Source of the DNA: CADCTQ01 sp963844325
Lineage (GTDB): Bacteria > Bacteroidota > Bacteroidia > Cytophagales > 172606-1
Direction of reading: 5' to 3'
Assembly: GCA_963844325.1 (NCBI GenBank)
Contig: CAWJNV010000001.1
Span: 806,001 to 870,000, forward strand
Length of the DNA: 64,000 nt
The notes beneath the pieces are model-generated. The model searched no databases. It was not told where the DNA came from and saw only the letters and a list, made by a program, of their open reading frames with translations. Position 1 is the stretch's first letter. Each line of letters starts with the position of its first letter. The translations under genes were made by a program, and so were the position numbers. Positions 52,266 through 61,899 of the stretch are shown here, piece by piece.

Positions 52266-52868
52266 CTACAGCATGAAGCCCGCCCGAATGATCCAGGGAC
52301 TCGGGTAGGGCGAATACATCTGGTTGGTGCTGTAGTTGAGGTTGTAGAGGCCCGTCAGGCCGAAATTCGACTTCCGGCCGATGGGGAAAAGCACGGTGGC
52401 ACCCACCATCGGGTTACCGATCCAGCGGCGGGCCTCCACCCGGGAGCCCATTGCGTCATACTGCTGGTAGGCCACGTTCAACGCTTCGTATTCCACGATG
52501 GGGGCAAAGCGGGGAATGATGGCGTACTGCATGTTGACCCTGCCGCCGTAGATGCTGCTGGAGAACGCCTGGCCGGTGTTGTATCTCACCCGGGAATAAA
52601 TGTACGTAACCCCGGCCGCGGGCGTGAACCGGTCGGTGAGGCGGTAGCCCACCAGGGGCGCCAGGTTTATAAAGGTAGGGTTACCCAGCGAGAGTCCGAA
52701 GTTGCCGCCCAGCGTGATGCGTTCCATCCAGTTGGACTCCGCCCCGGGGGCTTCGGGAGCCCGCGGAGCCCCGCGGCGCCGGTACAGGGAATCCGGCTCG
52801 TCCTGGGCCAAGGCATTAAATGATAAAAAAAACAGCACGGCGGCTGCAAACAGCGTGGTTGGTTTCAT
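52266..52868 (-). CDS. Probable small outer-membrane beta-barrel protein
   Basis: 200 aa from ATG 52868. Signal peptide (MKPTTLFAAAVLFFLSFNALA), a short charged linker (RRRGAPRAPEAPGA), then about 150 residues of alternating strands (WMERITLGGNFGLSLGNPTFI ... NYSTNQMYSPYPSPWIIRAGFML) ending in a hydrophobic/aromatic strand as outer-membrane barrels do. Function unknown. Confidence 0.82.
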   Translation of the reverse strand: MKPTTLFAAAVLFFLSFNALAQDEPDSLYRRRGAPRAPEAPGAESNWMERITLGGNFGLSLGNPTFINLAPLVGYRLTDRFTPAAGVTYIYSRVRYNTGQAFSSSIYGGRVNMQYAIIPRFAPIVEYEALNVAYQQYDAMGSRVEARRWIGNPMVGATVLFPIGRKSNFGLTGLYNLNYSTNQMYSPYPSPWIIRAGFML

Positions 52869-52885
52869 GGTTAGAAAGGAATAAA

Positions 52886-52893
52886 CAAAAATA
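52886..52893 (-). promoter_or_regulatory. Candidate -7 box (TATTTTTG)
   Basis: 18-25 bp upstream of the ATG at 52868, a short-leader position. Confidence 0.45.
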
Positions 52894-52920
52894 CGGGTTT
52901 TGGGATTGATCCACACGTAG

Positions 52921-53358
52921 ATGCGCATTTACATAACGACGGCCGTGCAGCAACCTTACCGGGAGGTTGCACAAAAATTTGACCAGAATCTGTTCGTGGC
53001 GCTGAGCCCGCCCTTCCCCCGCGTACGCCTCCTGCGCTACGACGGCAACCGCCCCGGCGACGAGGTGCACGTGCAGCTGGGCTTCGGCTTTTTCTCCCAG
53101 ACCTGGCACAGCCGCATTACGGCCGGCGATGCAACGCCCGGCCTGGTGTACTTCGTGGACGAAGGCACCAAGCTGCCCTTTTTCCTCCGCCACTGGCGGC
53201 ACCGCCACGAAATCCGGCAGCACGGCACGGGCAGCCTCATCGTGGACGACATTTCCTTCCGCAGCCCCAGCCGCCTGCTCGACTGCCTGCTTTACCCGGT
53301 CATGTACCTCCAGTTCGCGTACCGCAAACCGGTGTACCGCCGCCTCTTCGGCCGGTAA
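52921..53358 (+). CDS. SRPBCC (START/Bet v1-like) ligand-binding protein
   Basis: 145 aa. An N-terminal strand (MRIYITTAVQQPYREVAQKF), a central VQLGFGFFSQTWHSRIT and a long C-terminal helix (FRSPSRLLDCLLYPVMYLQFAY) match the hydrophobic-pocket SRPBCC fold. Members bind lipids or aromatic compounds or serve as chaperones; no specific role can be given. Divergent from the outer-membrane protein gene. Confidence 0.8.
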   Translation: MRIYITTAVQQPYREVAQKFDQNLFVALSPPFPRVRLLRYDGNRPGDEVHVQLGFGFFSQTWHSRITAGDATPGLVYFVDEGTKLPFFLRHWRHRHEIRQHGTGSLIVDDISFRSPSRLLDCLLYPVMYLQFAYRKPVYRRLFGR

Positions 53359-53403
53359 CCCGGCACTATTTTGGCGGGGGCGTAGCGGTCACCCATTATT
53401 CCC

Positions 53404-53411
53404 TACCTTTG
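53404..53411 (+). promoter_or_regulatory. Candidate -7 box (TACCTTTG) almost touching the start codon
   Basis: Only 4 bp lie between this box and the GTG at 53416, so transcription from it would start at or inside the first codons. No good -33 element at 19-21 bp (a TTTG lies at 53370). Confidence 0.4.
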
Positions 53412-53415
53412 CGCC

Positions 53416-53748
53416 GTGAAAAAAGCCCTTTTTCTCCTGCTGCTCCTCACCGCCTGCTCGGAATCGCCCAAGCTGCCCCCCGGCACGCTGGACAAGGACC
53501 GCATGATCAACATCCTGATCGACATTCACATTGCCGAAGCCAAGGCGGGCGGGGCGGCCCTGCGGTCGCAGGACTCCTCGACGGTGTACTACAAGGTGCT
53601 GGAAAAGCAGGTGTTTAAAAAGCACGGCGTGGATTCCACCACGTACTACAACAGCTACCGCTACTACACGCGCAACGTCAAGGAGATGGACAAGATCTAC
53701 GCCGCCGTGGTCGACAGCCTCAGCCTCCGCGAAAACAGCATCAAGTAA
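53416..53748 (+). CDS. DUF4296 lipoprotein
   Basis: 110 aa, GTG start (no in-frame ATG precedes it). Lipoprotein signal with lipobox LLLTAC (Cys about 14), then a helical domain: DKDRMINILIDIHIAEAKAG and YYKVLEKQVFKKHGVDSTTYYNSYRYY, which is the DUF4296 pattern common in Bacteroidota. The function is unknown; it is presumably held in the periplasm or outer membrane. Confidence 0.9.
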   Translation: MKKALFLLLLLTACSESPKLPPGTLDKDRMINILIDIHIAEAKAGGAALRSQDSSTVYYKVLEKQVFKKHGVDSTTYYNSYRYYTRNVKEMDKIYAAVVDSLSLRENSIK

Positions 53749-53756
53749 ACTGAAAA

Positions 53757-53873
53757 TAATGGTACACTGATTTATTAGGATGATTATGATGGGTTATGAT
53801 CTTTTCTTCTGATTCCGCTTCCCCTTAAAATCAGTCCTAATCATAATCATCCTAATAAATCAGTGTACCATTA
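53757..53873. repeat. 33-bp perfect inverted repeat
   Basis: Arms 53757-53789 and 53841-53873 are exact complements (TAATGGTACACTGATTTATT and 13 more bases). The loop contains more TTATGAT-like units and a C/T-rich core. It lies in the 290-bp gap before mutS2, where I see no gene. Confidence 0.85.
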
Positions 53874-54038
53874 CCGAAAATGGCTGGTGCGCAATGAACA
53901 TTGTATTTGCGGTTTATGTTAGAATAAGGCTGCTCATTCGGGCCGGTTCTGACGGCGCGGCGTGTTGTTCCGGCAGCCCCGCAACGGGCGGTTACGCCCC
54001 ATGTTCCATTATCAATTTTCAATCTTCCGTTGATCTAA

Positions 54039-56447
54039 ATGCTTTACCCGAATAATATTGAGCAGAAGCTCGGTTTCGATAAAATCCGCGAAGGCGTCAA
54101 GGAGGCCTGCATCAGTCCGCTGGGCCGGGCTTTCGTGGAAAAAATGCGCTTTTCGTCCGACTACGACCTCATCGACAAGCTCGTCCGGCAGACGGCCGAG
54201 TTCAAATACATCCTCCAGGCCGGCGAAAGCTTCCCGGCCAGCAACTACATCGACGTGCACAACCACCTGAGCAAGGCGGCCATTGAAGGGGCTTTTCTCA
54301 CGGAGGAAGAACTGTTCGAAGTAAAAATTTCGCTCAAGACCATCCACGAATGCCTGCGCTTCTTTGCCGGCAAGCCGGAAGAAGTGTACCCGACCCTGCG
54401 CGAGATCACCAAAATGGTAGAGGTTGACTTCAATCTCCTCAAAACGATTGAACGCGTGATCGACGACCGGGGCCGGCTCCGCGACGACGCCTCGCCCGAA
54501 CTGGGCGCCATCCGCCGGCAGATCATCTCCGAACAGGCCCACCTGCGCAAAACCCTCGACGGCATTCTGCGGCAGGCCAAGAGCCAGGGCTACGCCGCCG
54601 ACGACGCCTCCATCACGTTCCGCAACGGCCGCATGGTGATTCCGCTGGCCGCCGAGTACAAGCGCCGCATCAAGGGCTTCGTGCAGGACGAGTCGGCCAC
54701 CGGCCAGACCGTGTTCCTCGAACCGGCCGAAGTGCTCGACATCAACAACGAAATCACCGAACTCGGTTACCGCGAACGCCGCGAGATCATCCGCATCCTC
54801 ACGGCCGTTACCGACCAGGTCCGGCCGTTCGTGCCCGTCCTGCGCCGGGCGTACATGTTCCTGGGCCTCATGGACTTCATCCGGGCCAAGGCCAAATTCG
54901 CCCTGCAAACCGACGCCGTCAACCCGCAGTTCGTGAAGCAGACGCTGGTGCAGTGGGAAAACGCGCGGCACCCGCTGCTCCACCTGTCGTTCAAGAAGCA
55001 GGGCAAAACGGTGGTGCCGCTCAACATCCGGCTCGATGCCAACCGGCGCATCCTGGTCATCTCCGGTCCCAACGCCGGGGGCAAGTCGATTTCCCTCAAA
55101 ACTGTGGGCCTTACGCAGTACATGTACCAGTGCGGCCTGCTGGTGAGCATGTCCGAAGATTCGAAGGTCGGCCTGTTCCGCGACATTTTCATCGACATCG
55201 GCGATGAGCAGTCGCTGGAAAACGACCTGAGTACGTACTCCTCGCACCTGACGAACATGAAGCACTTCATCAGGTTCGCCGGCAAGCAGTCCCTGTTTTT
55301 GATCGACGAATTCGGTACGGGCACCGAGCCGGGCATGGGCGGCGCCATTGCCGAATCTATCCTCGAATCGCTGAACGCGACGCGGGCCTTCGGGGTCATC
55401 AACACGCACTACGCCAACCTCAAGTCGTTTGCCGACCGCACCGAGGGCGTCATCAACGGGGCCATGCGTTTCGACACCGACCACCTGGAACCGCTCTACC
55501 AACTGGAGATCGGCCAGCCGGGCAGTTCGTTTGCCTTCGAGATCGCCCACAAGATCGGTTTGCCGAAGGAGGTGATCGCCAAAGCCAAGGAAAAGGTGGG
55601 CGAAGGGCAGGTGAACTTCGACAAGATGCTGCGCGACCTGGAACGCGAAAAGCGGCAGCTTTCCACCAAAAACCAGGAGGTGGCCCAGAAGGACCGGCAA
55701 CTGGCCGACACGCTCAAGCAGTATAATGAGCTAAAGTCTTACCTGGATACGGAAAAGAAGAAAATCATGAACCAGGCCAAGGAGGAGGCCAAGCAGCTTG
55801 TCCGCGACGCCAACAGCCGCATTGAGCAGACCATCAGGGAGATCCGCGCCACCAACGCCGGCAAGGACGAAACCCGGGAGCTGCGCCGCGAACTCGACCA
55901 GTTCCAGACCTCGCTGAAGCCCGAGCTGGTACCCCAGGCCCCCGTCGAAGACACGCCCGAGATCAAGGTGGTGGGCGGCGAGATCGAAGCCGGCGACCTC
56001 GTGCGCATCAAGGGCCAGACGGCCGTGGGCGAGGTGCTCGACATCAACGTCAAGAACAAGGAAGCCGTCATCAGCATGGGCCTGCTCAAGTCAACCCTCA
56101 AGCTCAACCGCCTCGAAAAGATCAGCCGCAAGGAGTACCGGGCCCACACCGTGGAAAACACGCCCCGGATGCTGGGCGTGGACATCAACGAGAAGGCGGC
56201 CAACTTCAGTTACCAGCTCGACCTGCGCGGCAAACGCGGCGAAGAAGCCTTGCAGGAAGTGGACAGTTTCATTGACAACGCCATCATGCTGGGTTCGCCC
56301 GAGTTGCGCATCGTGCACGGCAAGGGCGACGGCATCCTGCGGACGCTGGTGCGCAACCACCTGCGCCGCTACAAGCAGGTGCAGTCGCTGGAAGACGAAC
56401 ACGCCGACCGGGGCGGGGCCGGGGTAACCGTGGTACGGATGAAATAA
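54039..56447 (+). CDS. mutS2: Endonuclease MutS2
   Basis: 802 aa. MutS-type clamp/lever region (1-310), ATPase domain with Walker A GPNAGGKS, Walker B-type LFLIDEFGTGTEPG and signature DLSTYSSHLTNM, a long coiled coil (about 520-640), a beta-rich segment (about 645-700, EAGDLVRIKGQTAVGEV) and a C-terminal Smr nuclease domain (about 725-802, LDLRGKRGEEAL and HGKGDGILR). MutS2 suppresses recombination and in some bacteria rescues collided ribosomes. Complete and normal length. Confidence 0.96.
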   Translation: MLYPNNIEQKLGFDKIREGVKEACISPLGRAFVEKMRFSSDYDLIDKLVRQTAEFKYILQAGESFPASNYIDVHNHLSKAAIEGAFLTEEELFEVKISLKTIHECLRFFAGKPEEVYPTLREITKMVEVDFNLLKTIERVIDDRGRLRDDASPELGAIRRQIISEQAHLRKTLDGILRQAKSQGYAADDASITFRNGRMVIPLAAEYKRRIKGFVQDESATGQTVFLEPAEVLDINNEITELGYRERREIIRILTAVTDQVRPFVPVLRRAYMFLGLMDFIRAKAKFALQTDAVNPQFVKQTLVQWENARHPLLHLSFKKQGKTVVPLNIRLDANRRILVISGPNAGGKSISLKTVGLTQYMYQCGLLVSMSEDSKVGLFRDIFIDIGDEQSLENDLSTYSSHLTNMKHFIRFAGKQSLFLIDEFGTGTEPGMGGAIAESILESLNATRAFGVINTHYANLKSFADRTEGVINGAMRFDTDHLEPLYQLEIGQPGSSFAFEIAHKIGLPKEVIAKAKEKVGEGQVNFDKMLRDLEREKRQLSTKNQEVAQKDRQLADTLKQYNELKSYLDTEKKKIMNQAKEEAKQLVRDANSRIEQTIREIRATNAGKDETRELRRELDQFQTSLKPELVPQAPVEDTPEIKVVGGEIEAGDLVRIKGQTAVGEVLDINVKNKEAVISMGLLKSTLKLNRLEKISRKEYRAHTVENTPRMLGVDINEKAANFSYQLDLRGKRGEEALQEVDSFIDNAIMLGSPELRIVHGKGDGILRTLVRNHLRRYKQVQSLEDEHADRGGAGVTVVRMK

Positions 56448-56616
56448 CCGGTAAGGTATTTCCCAAAAAAGTGCGGCGGGCCGCAATCCTTACGGGCTCC
56501 GGCCGGCAAGGCACGCCGGCACGCCTTCTTTGTCAGGCAAAGGGTGGCTAAATTGCTCCATCGAAAGTTCCGGCCCCGGTGGAGCCGTTCAGCCATTTCC
56601 TTTTTCCCTTCGTCGC

Positions 56617-57636
56617 ATGATTGTTTCAGAAAACGTTTCCCTCAAATCCTTCAATACGTTCGGCATCGAAGCCCGGGCCCGGTACTTCGTGCGGGTGCAG
56701 ACCGCCGGCGAACTCCGCGCCGTGCTTGCCAACCCGGCGTACCACCCCTTGCCCAAGCTCATCCTGGGCGGCGGCAGCAACGTGCTGTTCATCAACGACG
56801 CCTTCGACGGCCTGGTGATCAAGATCGACATCAAGGGCATTGCGGTGCTGGAAGAAACCGCCGAGTCGGTGCTGCTCGAAGTGGGCGCCGGCGAGGTGTG
56901 GCACGACCTGGTGATGCACACCATTGAAAAAGGCTACTCCGGGCTCGAAAACCTGTCACTGATTCCCGGCACGGTGGGCGCCGCCCCCATGCAGAACATC
57001 GGCGCGTACGGCGTGGAAATCAAGGAAACCTTCGACAGCCTGGAGGCTTTTCACCAGGAGAGCGGCCAGCGCCGGCGGTTCACCAACGCCGAATGCCGGT
57101 TCGGCTACCGCGAAAGCGTGTTCAAGCACGAATTGAAGGGCCAGTACATCATTACCAGCGTCCGGTTCCGCCTGAGCAAAATGCCCGTTTTTCATACATC
57201 GTATGGTGCAATCCAAGATACGTTGCGCGAAATGGGCGTGGGCGAACTCTCCGTAAAGGCCATCAGCGAGGCCGTTTGCCGCATCCGGCGCAGCAAATTG
57301 CCCGACCCGGCTCAGATCGGCAACGCGGGCAGCTTCTTCAAAAATCCCGAAATACCCAAGGCTCAGTACGATGCCCTCAAAGCGCAGTACCCCGACATGC
57401 CCGGCTACCTTACTCCGCAAGATTTGGTGAAAGTGCCGGCCGGCTGGCTGATCGAACAGTGCGGCTGGAAGGGAAAGATTGTGGGCGCCACGGGCGTACA
57501 CAAGTTACAGGCGCTGGTGCTGGTGAACTACGGGGAAGCGAAAGGCCGGGAAATTAAGGCATTGGCCGAACAAGTGCAGCAGTCGGTGCAGGAAAGGTTT
57601 GGCATCCGGTTGACGCCCGAAGTTAACTTTTTGTAG
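56617..57636 (+). CDS. murB: UDP-N-acetylmuramate dehydrogenase
   Basis: 339 aa from ATG 56617 (the frame is open further up, but SLKSFNTFGIEARARYF begins the family here). FAD-binding LILGGGSNVLF and GLENLSLIPGTVGAAPMQNIGAYG motifs, and the catalytic Ser in IGNAGSFFKNP. E. coli-type (class I) length. Reduces UDP-GlcNAc-enolpyruvate to UDP-MurNAc for peptidoglycan. Confidence 0.95.
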   Translation: MIVSENVSLKSFNTFGIEARARYFVRVQTAGELRAVLANPAYHPLPKLILGGGSNVLFINDAFDGLVIKIDIKGIAVLEETAESVLLEVGAGEVWHDLVMHTIEKGYSGLENLSLIPGTVGAAPMQNIGAYGVEIKETFDSLEAFHQESGQRRRFTNAECRFGYRESVFKHELKGQYIITSVRFRLSKMPVFHTSYGAIQDTLREMGVGELSVKAISEAVCRIRRSKLPDPAQIGNAGSFFKNPEIPKAQYDALKAQYPDMPGYLTPQDLVKVPAGWLIEQCGWKGKIVGATGVHKLQALVLVNYGEAKGREIKALAEQVQQSVQERFGIRLTPEVNFL

Positions 57637-57781
57637 AAAAAGCCCCCATAGATTACATGCGTTAGGTTGCCAGGGTAGGAATAACTAGTTTTAAATCTGC
57701 GAGATAACGGGCCATTGTCCGAAATTTGATAAATCACCAGGCAGATTTGTAGTTATAAAGTACCTGCTCACTTTTTTGTAC

Positions 57782-59281
57782 ATGCAACAACCTGTACGCA
57801 ATATATCAGACTGGAAGGGAACTGCGACGGCCGATTCGTCCGCCGGGGGGTTCCGTTCAGCCTCTTCCCGGGCGTTTACGCAACTGGCCCGCGACCTGGT
57901 TGAACGCATCTCCGAAAACGGACTCCGGCCCGGGTACAGCGCCGAATTGCAGACCAGCATCTCCCTGTCCAACTGGGTGGCCGTCGGGTACATCCTGATG
58001 ACTTTCCCGTTCATTGCCCTCTACAGCGACAGCCCGCTGGCGGTGCTTTTGTGCCTGCTGCCCCTGTCGGTGTACGGCGCCGCGTTGTGGCTGATCCGGA
58101 AGGGGTATCACCTCACGGCCCGGCTCCTGATTGCCAACTCCTGCCCGCTCAACATCTACGCGATGTCGTGCCTGCTGTTCATCGACGAAGCCAACTCGGC
58201 CCTGTCGGCCAAGGTGCTGCTGCTGGGCTCCATCGTAGTGCCGCTGGTGATCTTCCGCTTCCGCGAGTACCGTTACATCGTGTTTTCGGTGGGGTTCATG
58301 TGCGCGCTGCTGCTCACCATCGACTACGCCAATGCGCACACCCCCCTGAAAATCATGGAGCGGAACGTGAATACGCCGGCCCTGCAAATCCTTTGCTTTA
58401 CCGAAGCCATTGTGTTCCTGGTGGTGTTCTTTTCCTACTACAAGTACACCAACCACAAGGCCACGGCCCGCATCAGCCAGCTCCTGCACGACGTAACGGT
58501 GCAGAACGAACGCATGATCCAGGCGCACGCCGAACTGATGGAGTCGGAACACATGCTCAAGGAACTCAACGAGTCCAAAAACAAGCTCTTTTCCATCATT
58601 GCCCACGACCTGCGGGCCCCGCTCAACTCCTTCAAGGGCTTCTCGGGCCTGCTTTCGTCCAACATCCACAGCCTCTCGAAAGAAGAGATCGAGGTGCTGG
58701 TGAAGGGCATGCACAAGTCTTTCCACAACGTAAACACCCTGCTCGACAACCTGCTCAACTGGTCGCGGTCGCAGATGAACATGTTCAACTTCCGGGCCGA
58801 CACGTTCGAGGTGGACGTGCTGGTAACCGAAAACATCAGCCTGCTGGAGAAAGCCGCCCAGGACAAGGACATTACGCTGCTCAAAAGCACGCCGGCCGAC
58901 ACTTACGCCGTAATGGACCTCAACGCGTTCAACGTGGTGCTGCGCAACCTGGTCACCAACGCCATCAAGTTTACGCCCCGCGGGGGCCGGGTAGAAATCC
59001 GTACGCTCAAGCAGGGCAACTTCCTCCGCGTGGAGGTGCAGGACAACGGAGTGGGCCTGTCGGAAGAGGGCGCCCGCCGGCTGTTCCGGTTCGACACGGC
59101 CACCACCACCCTCGGCACGGCCAACGAACGGGGCACGGGCCTCGGCCTGATCCTGTGCAAGGAATTCGTGGAGAAGTCGGGCGGCGCCATCGGGGTGGAA
59201 AGCACGCCGGGCAAGGGCAGCACGTTTTTCTTTACCGTCCCGGCCTACCAGGGCGTGCTCTTTCACCTGCAAACGGCGTGA
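57782..59281 (+). CDS. Membrane sensor histidine kinase
   Basis: 499 aa from ATG 57782. Cytoplasmic N-terminus, six predicted membrane helices (about 65-215; a 7TM-like or MASE-type sensor I do not recognise), a short coiled coil, then a kinase core: H box FSIIAHDLRAPLNSFKGF, N box LRNLVTNAIKFTPRGG, G1 DNGVGLSEEG, G2 ERGTGLGLILCKEFVEKSGG. No receiver domain and no adjacent regulator gene. Input signal unknown. Confidence 0.92.
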   Translation: MQQPVRNISDWKGTATADSSAGGFRSASSRAFTQLARDLVERISENGLRPGYSAELQTSISLSNWVAVGYILMTFPFIALYSDSPLAVLLCLLPLSVYGAALWLIRKGYHLTARLLIANSCPLNIYAMSCLLFIDEANSALSAKVLLLGSIVVPLVIFRFREYRYIVFSVGFMCALLLTIDYANAHTPLKIMERNVNTPALQILCFTEAIVFLVVFFSYYKYTNHKATARISQLLHDVTVQNERMIQAHAELMESEHMLKELNESKNKLFSIIAHDLRAPLNSFKGFSGLLSSNIHSLSKEEIEVLVKGMHKSFHNVNTLLDNLLNWSRSQMNMFNFRADTFEVDVLVTENISLLEKAAQDKDITLLKSTPADTYAVMDLNAFNVVLRNLVTNAIKFTPRGGRVEIRTLKQGNFLRVEVQDNGVGLSEEGARRLFRFDTATTTLGTANERGTGLGLILCKEFVEKSGGAIGVESTPGKGSTFFFTVPAYQGVLFHLQTA

Positions 59282-59350
59282 TCCCTCGCGCCGTTTGATA
59301 CATTTGAGGCGGGAATGCCATATATTCACGGGTAAACCCGCCTTACCCGC

Positions 59351-60706
59351 ATGGCCGATCCCACTACGCCTCCCCCCAATCCATCTCCCCCCGAAGAACT
59401 GCGCCGCACCCTCAGCCCCCTGATGCTGTGGGGCCTGGGCGTGGGCTACGTCATTTCCGGCATGTACTTCGGCTGGAACCTGGGGCTGGCGGAAGGCGGC
59501 ACGGGGGGCCTGGCCCTGGCTACCGGCCTGGTCATCGTGCTGTACGTCACGTTTACCTTCGGCTACGCCGAGCTGGCCTGCTCCATTCCGAAGGCCGGCG
59601 GCGCCCTCGATTACGCCCTCAGGGGCCTGGGCCGCGAACTCGGCTTCGTGTGCGGGCTGGCCCAGATCTTCGTGTTCGTGTTCGGGCCGCCGGCCATTGC
59701 GGCGGCCATCGGGGCCTACATGCACATCTTCCTGCCCGCCGTGCCCATTCCGGCCATTGCCATCGGCTTCTTTCTGCTGTTTACGGCCCTCAACATCTAC
59801 GGCGTGAAGGCGGCGGCCCTGGTGGAACTGTGCATCACCACGGCGGCCGTGGCGGGCATTCTGCTGTTTGCGGCCCTGGCCTTCCCGCACTTCAGCACCG
59901 AACACCTGCTGCGCAACCCGCTGCCCCATGGTTTTACCGGCATGTTCGCGGCGTTGCCCTTCGCCATCTGGTTTTTTCTGGGCATTGAAGGGCTGGCCAA
60001 CGTGGCCGAAGAGACCCTGCACCCCGGCCGCAGCATGCGCATCGGCTTCGGCACTTCCATGAGCACCCTGGTGGTGCTGTGCCTGCTTACGTTCGTGGCG
60101 TCGGTGGGCATCAGCGGCTGGGAAGCCGTGGTGTACCCGGTTGCCGGCACCGTAGCGTCCGATTCGCCGCTGCCCCTGGCGGTGGCCCGCATTTCCGGCG
60201 CCGGCAGCGGCATGCACTATTTTTTTACGCTCATCGGCCTTACCGGCCTGATGGCCTCGTTCCACGGCACCATCCTGGCGTCGGGCCGGTCCACGCTGGA
60301 GTTTGGCCGCACGGGGTACGCCCCCCGGTGGCTGGCCCGGGTGCATCCCCGCTTCCGGACGCCGGCCAACGCGTTGATGGCCAATACGGCGGTGGGCATC
60401 CTCACAATCCTGACGGGCAAAACCGGCGACATGATCATCCTGTCGTGCTTCGGCGCCCTTTCGTTGTACGCCCTTTCCATGTTTTCGCTGCTCGCCCTGC
60501 GGCGCAAGCAACCCCACCTGGAGCGGCCCTTCCGGGTGCCGTTCTACCCGTATTTCCCGATCCTCACCATTGTGCTGGCGCTGTTCTGCCTGGTGGCGGT
60601 GGGCGTTTTCAACCCCGGCCTGTTCGGATTCTACCTGGGCTGCCTCGCTGCCGGGTACGCCGGCCTCCGCCTCTCTGACCGCCGCAAGACGCTGGTGGCG
60701 GAGTAA
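59351..60706 (+). CDS. APC-family permease, ethanolamine-permease type
   Basis: 451 aa with 12 membrane helices. The N-terminal LSPLMLWGLGVGYVISGMYFGWNLGLAEGG and IWFFLGIEGLANVAEE segments closely recall ethanolamine/putrescine-like APC transporters (Eat). It probably imports ethanolamine or a related amine. No ethanolamine ammonia-lyase genes lie in the window, so the pathway cannot be checked. Divergence to amino-acid transport is possible. Confidence 0.85.
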   Translation: MADPTTPPPNPSPPEELRRTLSPLMLWGLGVGYVISGMYFGWNLGLAEGGTGGLALATGLVIVLYVTFTFGYAELACSIPKAGGALDYALRGLGRELGFVCGLAQIFVFVFGPPAIAAAIGAYMHIFLPAVPIPAIAIGFFLLFTALNIYGVKAAALVELCITTAAVAGILLFAALAFPHFSTEHLLRNPLPHGFTGMFAALPFAIWFFLGIEGLANVAEETLHPGRSMRIGFGTSMSTLVVLCLLTFVASVGISGWEAVVYPVAGTVASDSPLPLAVARISGAGSGMHYFFTLIGLTGLMASFHGTILASGRSTLEFGRTGYAPRWLARVHPRFRTPANALMANTAVGILTILTGKTGDMIILSCFGALSLYALSMFSLLALRRKQPHLERPFRVPFYPYFPILTIVLALFCLVAVGVFNPGLFGFYLGCLAAGYAGLRLSDRRKTLVAE

Positions 60707-60777
60707 AGGGGTGGACAATTCAGGTTTTGCGGCGGTCTCCCGGGTCGCCAGGGCGTAACGGGCGGGTGATTCCCGGC

Positions 60778-61899
60778 CTATTTGCTGATGCTTATCATAA
60801 CTGCGCCCCCTAAAAAGCAATTTCCAGCCGTCCAAGTCCCTTGCAAGGCGGTCTCATCCCCCGTAAGCGTCATTTTCATGTTCAAGCACTCGTACATGTA
60901 ATTGGGATTTTCAAATACGTAAGATGGGGATATGTTGAGCGATATGGATTTATCAGGATTAATCTTTCCTTCGAATCTCCGCTTCTGGAGTTCAGCCCCG
61001 CGGGTGATGGTATACTGGCCCCGGATAACATCTCCGCACTGGTTGAAGTAAAACGTAGCGTCCCACGGGCCTCCTGAGTCCGGATTCGTAACAGAACCCG
61101 TCATTGTCACATCGTAGGGCCGCCGGGCCAGAATATATACCAGCCCTTCGGTACCCGCCGGAATGGATTTATCGCCTGGCGCAAAGGTAAATTTCTGGTC
61201 AATAAGCATTTTAAGCAGTTCTTCATCGGTAGCGGCCGGGTACTTTTTGGCAAAATCACGGCCGAACTTGTTGTTGTGCAAATCCATCCGCGTATTTGCA
61301 GCATCCCTGGGAGATTCGGCCTCGTGCGCCGTTGCCAGTTGCTCGGCAAACGCCTCCCCGTACCTGCGTACCATAAGGGCATTCCAGTAAGCGTGCAGTA
61401 CGGCATTTGCCTTGGAATTGTCAAACTCACCGTTCTCCTCCCGGTCACAGGGAAATTTTTCCCCGGCGGCGGCATACGCCGCTTTTACCGCGTTTCTGGC
61501 GTCATAGAATTTTATCGGATGTTTTATAAAAATTGCCCACTCGGAGGTGTTCAGCCGGTTGAGGAGTTGCAAGTTGTAGATGACATCATAATCCGCATCC
61601 TGCGCCTGCTGCTCGTAGCGGGTGCGGCCGTTTGGATGCATTTTGACCCAGTTGAAAATAGCCCGGGCAAGTGCAGGCTCATCCTGCAGCATAGCAGGCT
61701 GAACGGTTGTAATGGAGTCGTAAACACGGTAGAGTTGCCCGAAGGTAGGGGCAATAGAATTCTTGATTTCCGCCTCCGTTACCGGTCCGGTTGGCAGATT
61801 CGGGGCAGGGGCCGGGCCCTTTTTGTTGTCACATCCCGCCAGCAGCACGATGATAAACAGCAGAAATAAGTGGTTAAATAAAGCGGTTTGGTTGCTCAT
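60778..61899 (-). CDS. Hypothetical lipoprotein, DUF6973-like
   Basis: 373 aa. Lipoprotein signal with lipobox LLAGC. Middle section: NAVLHAYWNALMVRRYGEAFAEQ and TAHEAESPRDAANTRMDLHNN, a His-rich helical pattern I associate with DUF6973, possibly a metal-dependent hydrolase or binding domain. The C-terminal 100 residues are a separate beta-rich domain (YTITRGAELQKRRFEGKI). More AT-rich than the neighbours. Function unknown. Confidence 0.8.
   Translation of the reverse strand: MSNQTALFNHLFLLFIIVLLAGCDNKKGPAPAPNLPTGPVTEAEIKNSIAPTFGQLYRVYDSITTVQPAMLQDEPALARAIFNWVKMHPNGRTRYEQQAQDADYDVIYNLQLLNRLNTSEWAIFIKHPIKFYDARNAVKAAYAAAGEKFPCDREENGEFDNSKANAVLHAYWNALMVRRYGEAFAEQLATAHEAESPRDAANTRMDLHNNKFGRDFAKKYPAATDEELLKMLIDQKFTFAPGDKSIPAGTEGLVYILARRPYDVTMTGSVTNPDSGGPWDATFYFNQCGDVIRGQYTITRGAELQKRRFEGKINPDKSISLNISPSYVFENPNYMYECLNMKMTLTGDETALQGTWTAGNCFLGGAVMISISK

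Noticed and set aside
54012..55700. A 562-codon open frame on the minus strand
   Set aside because: Antisense shadow of mutS2, whose ATPase and Smr motifs are complete.
57857..60835. A 992-codon open frame on the minus strand
   Set aside because: It runs antisense to the histidine kinase and the permease, both of which have clear family motifs. Its translation is low-complexity (Gln, Gly, His, Arg rich), as expected from the complement of GC-rich codons.
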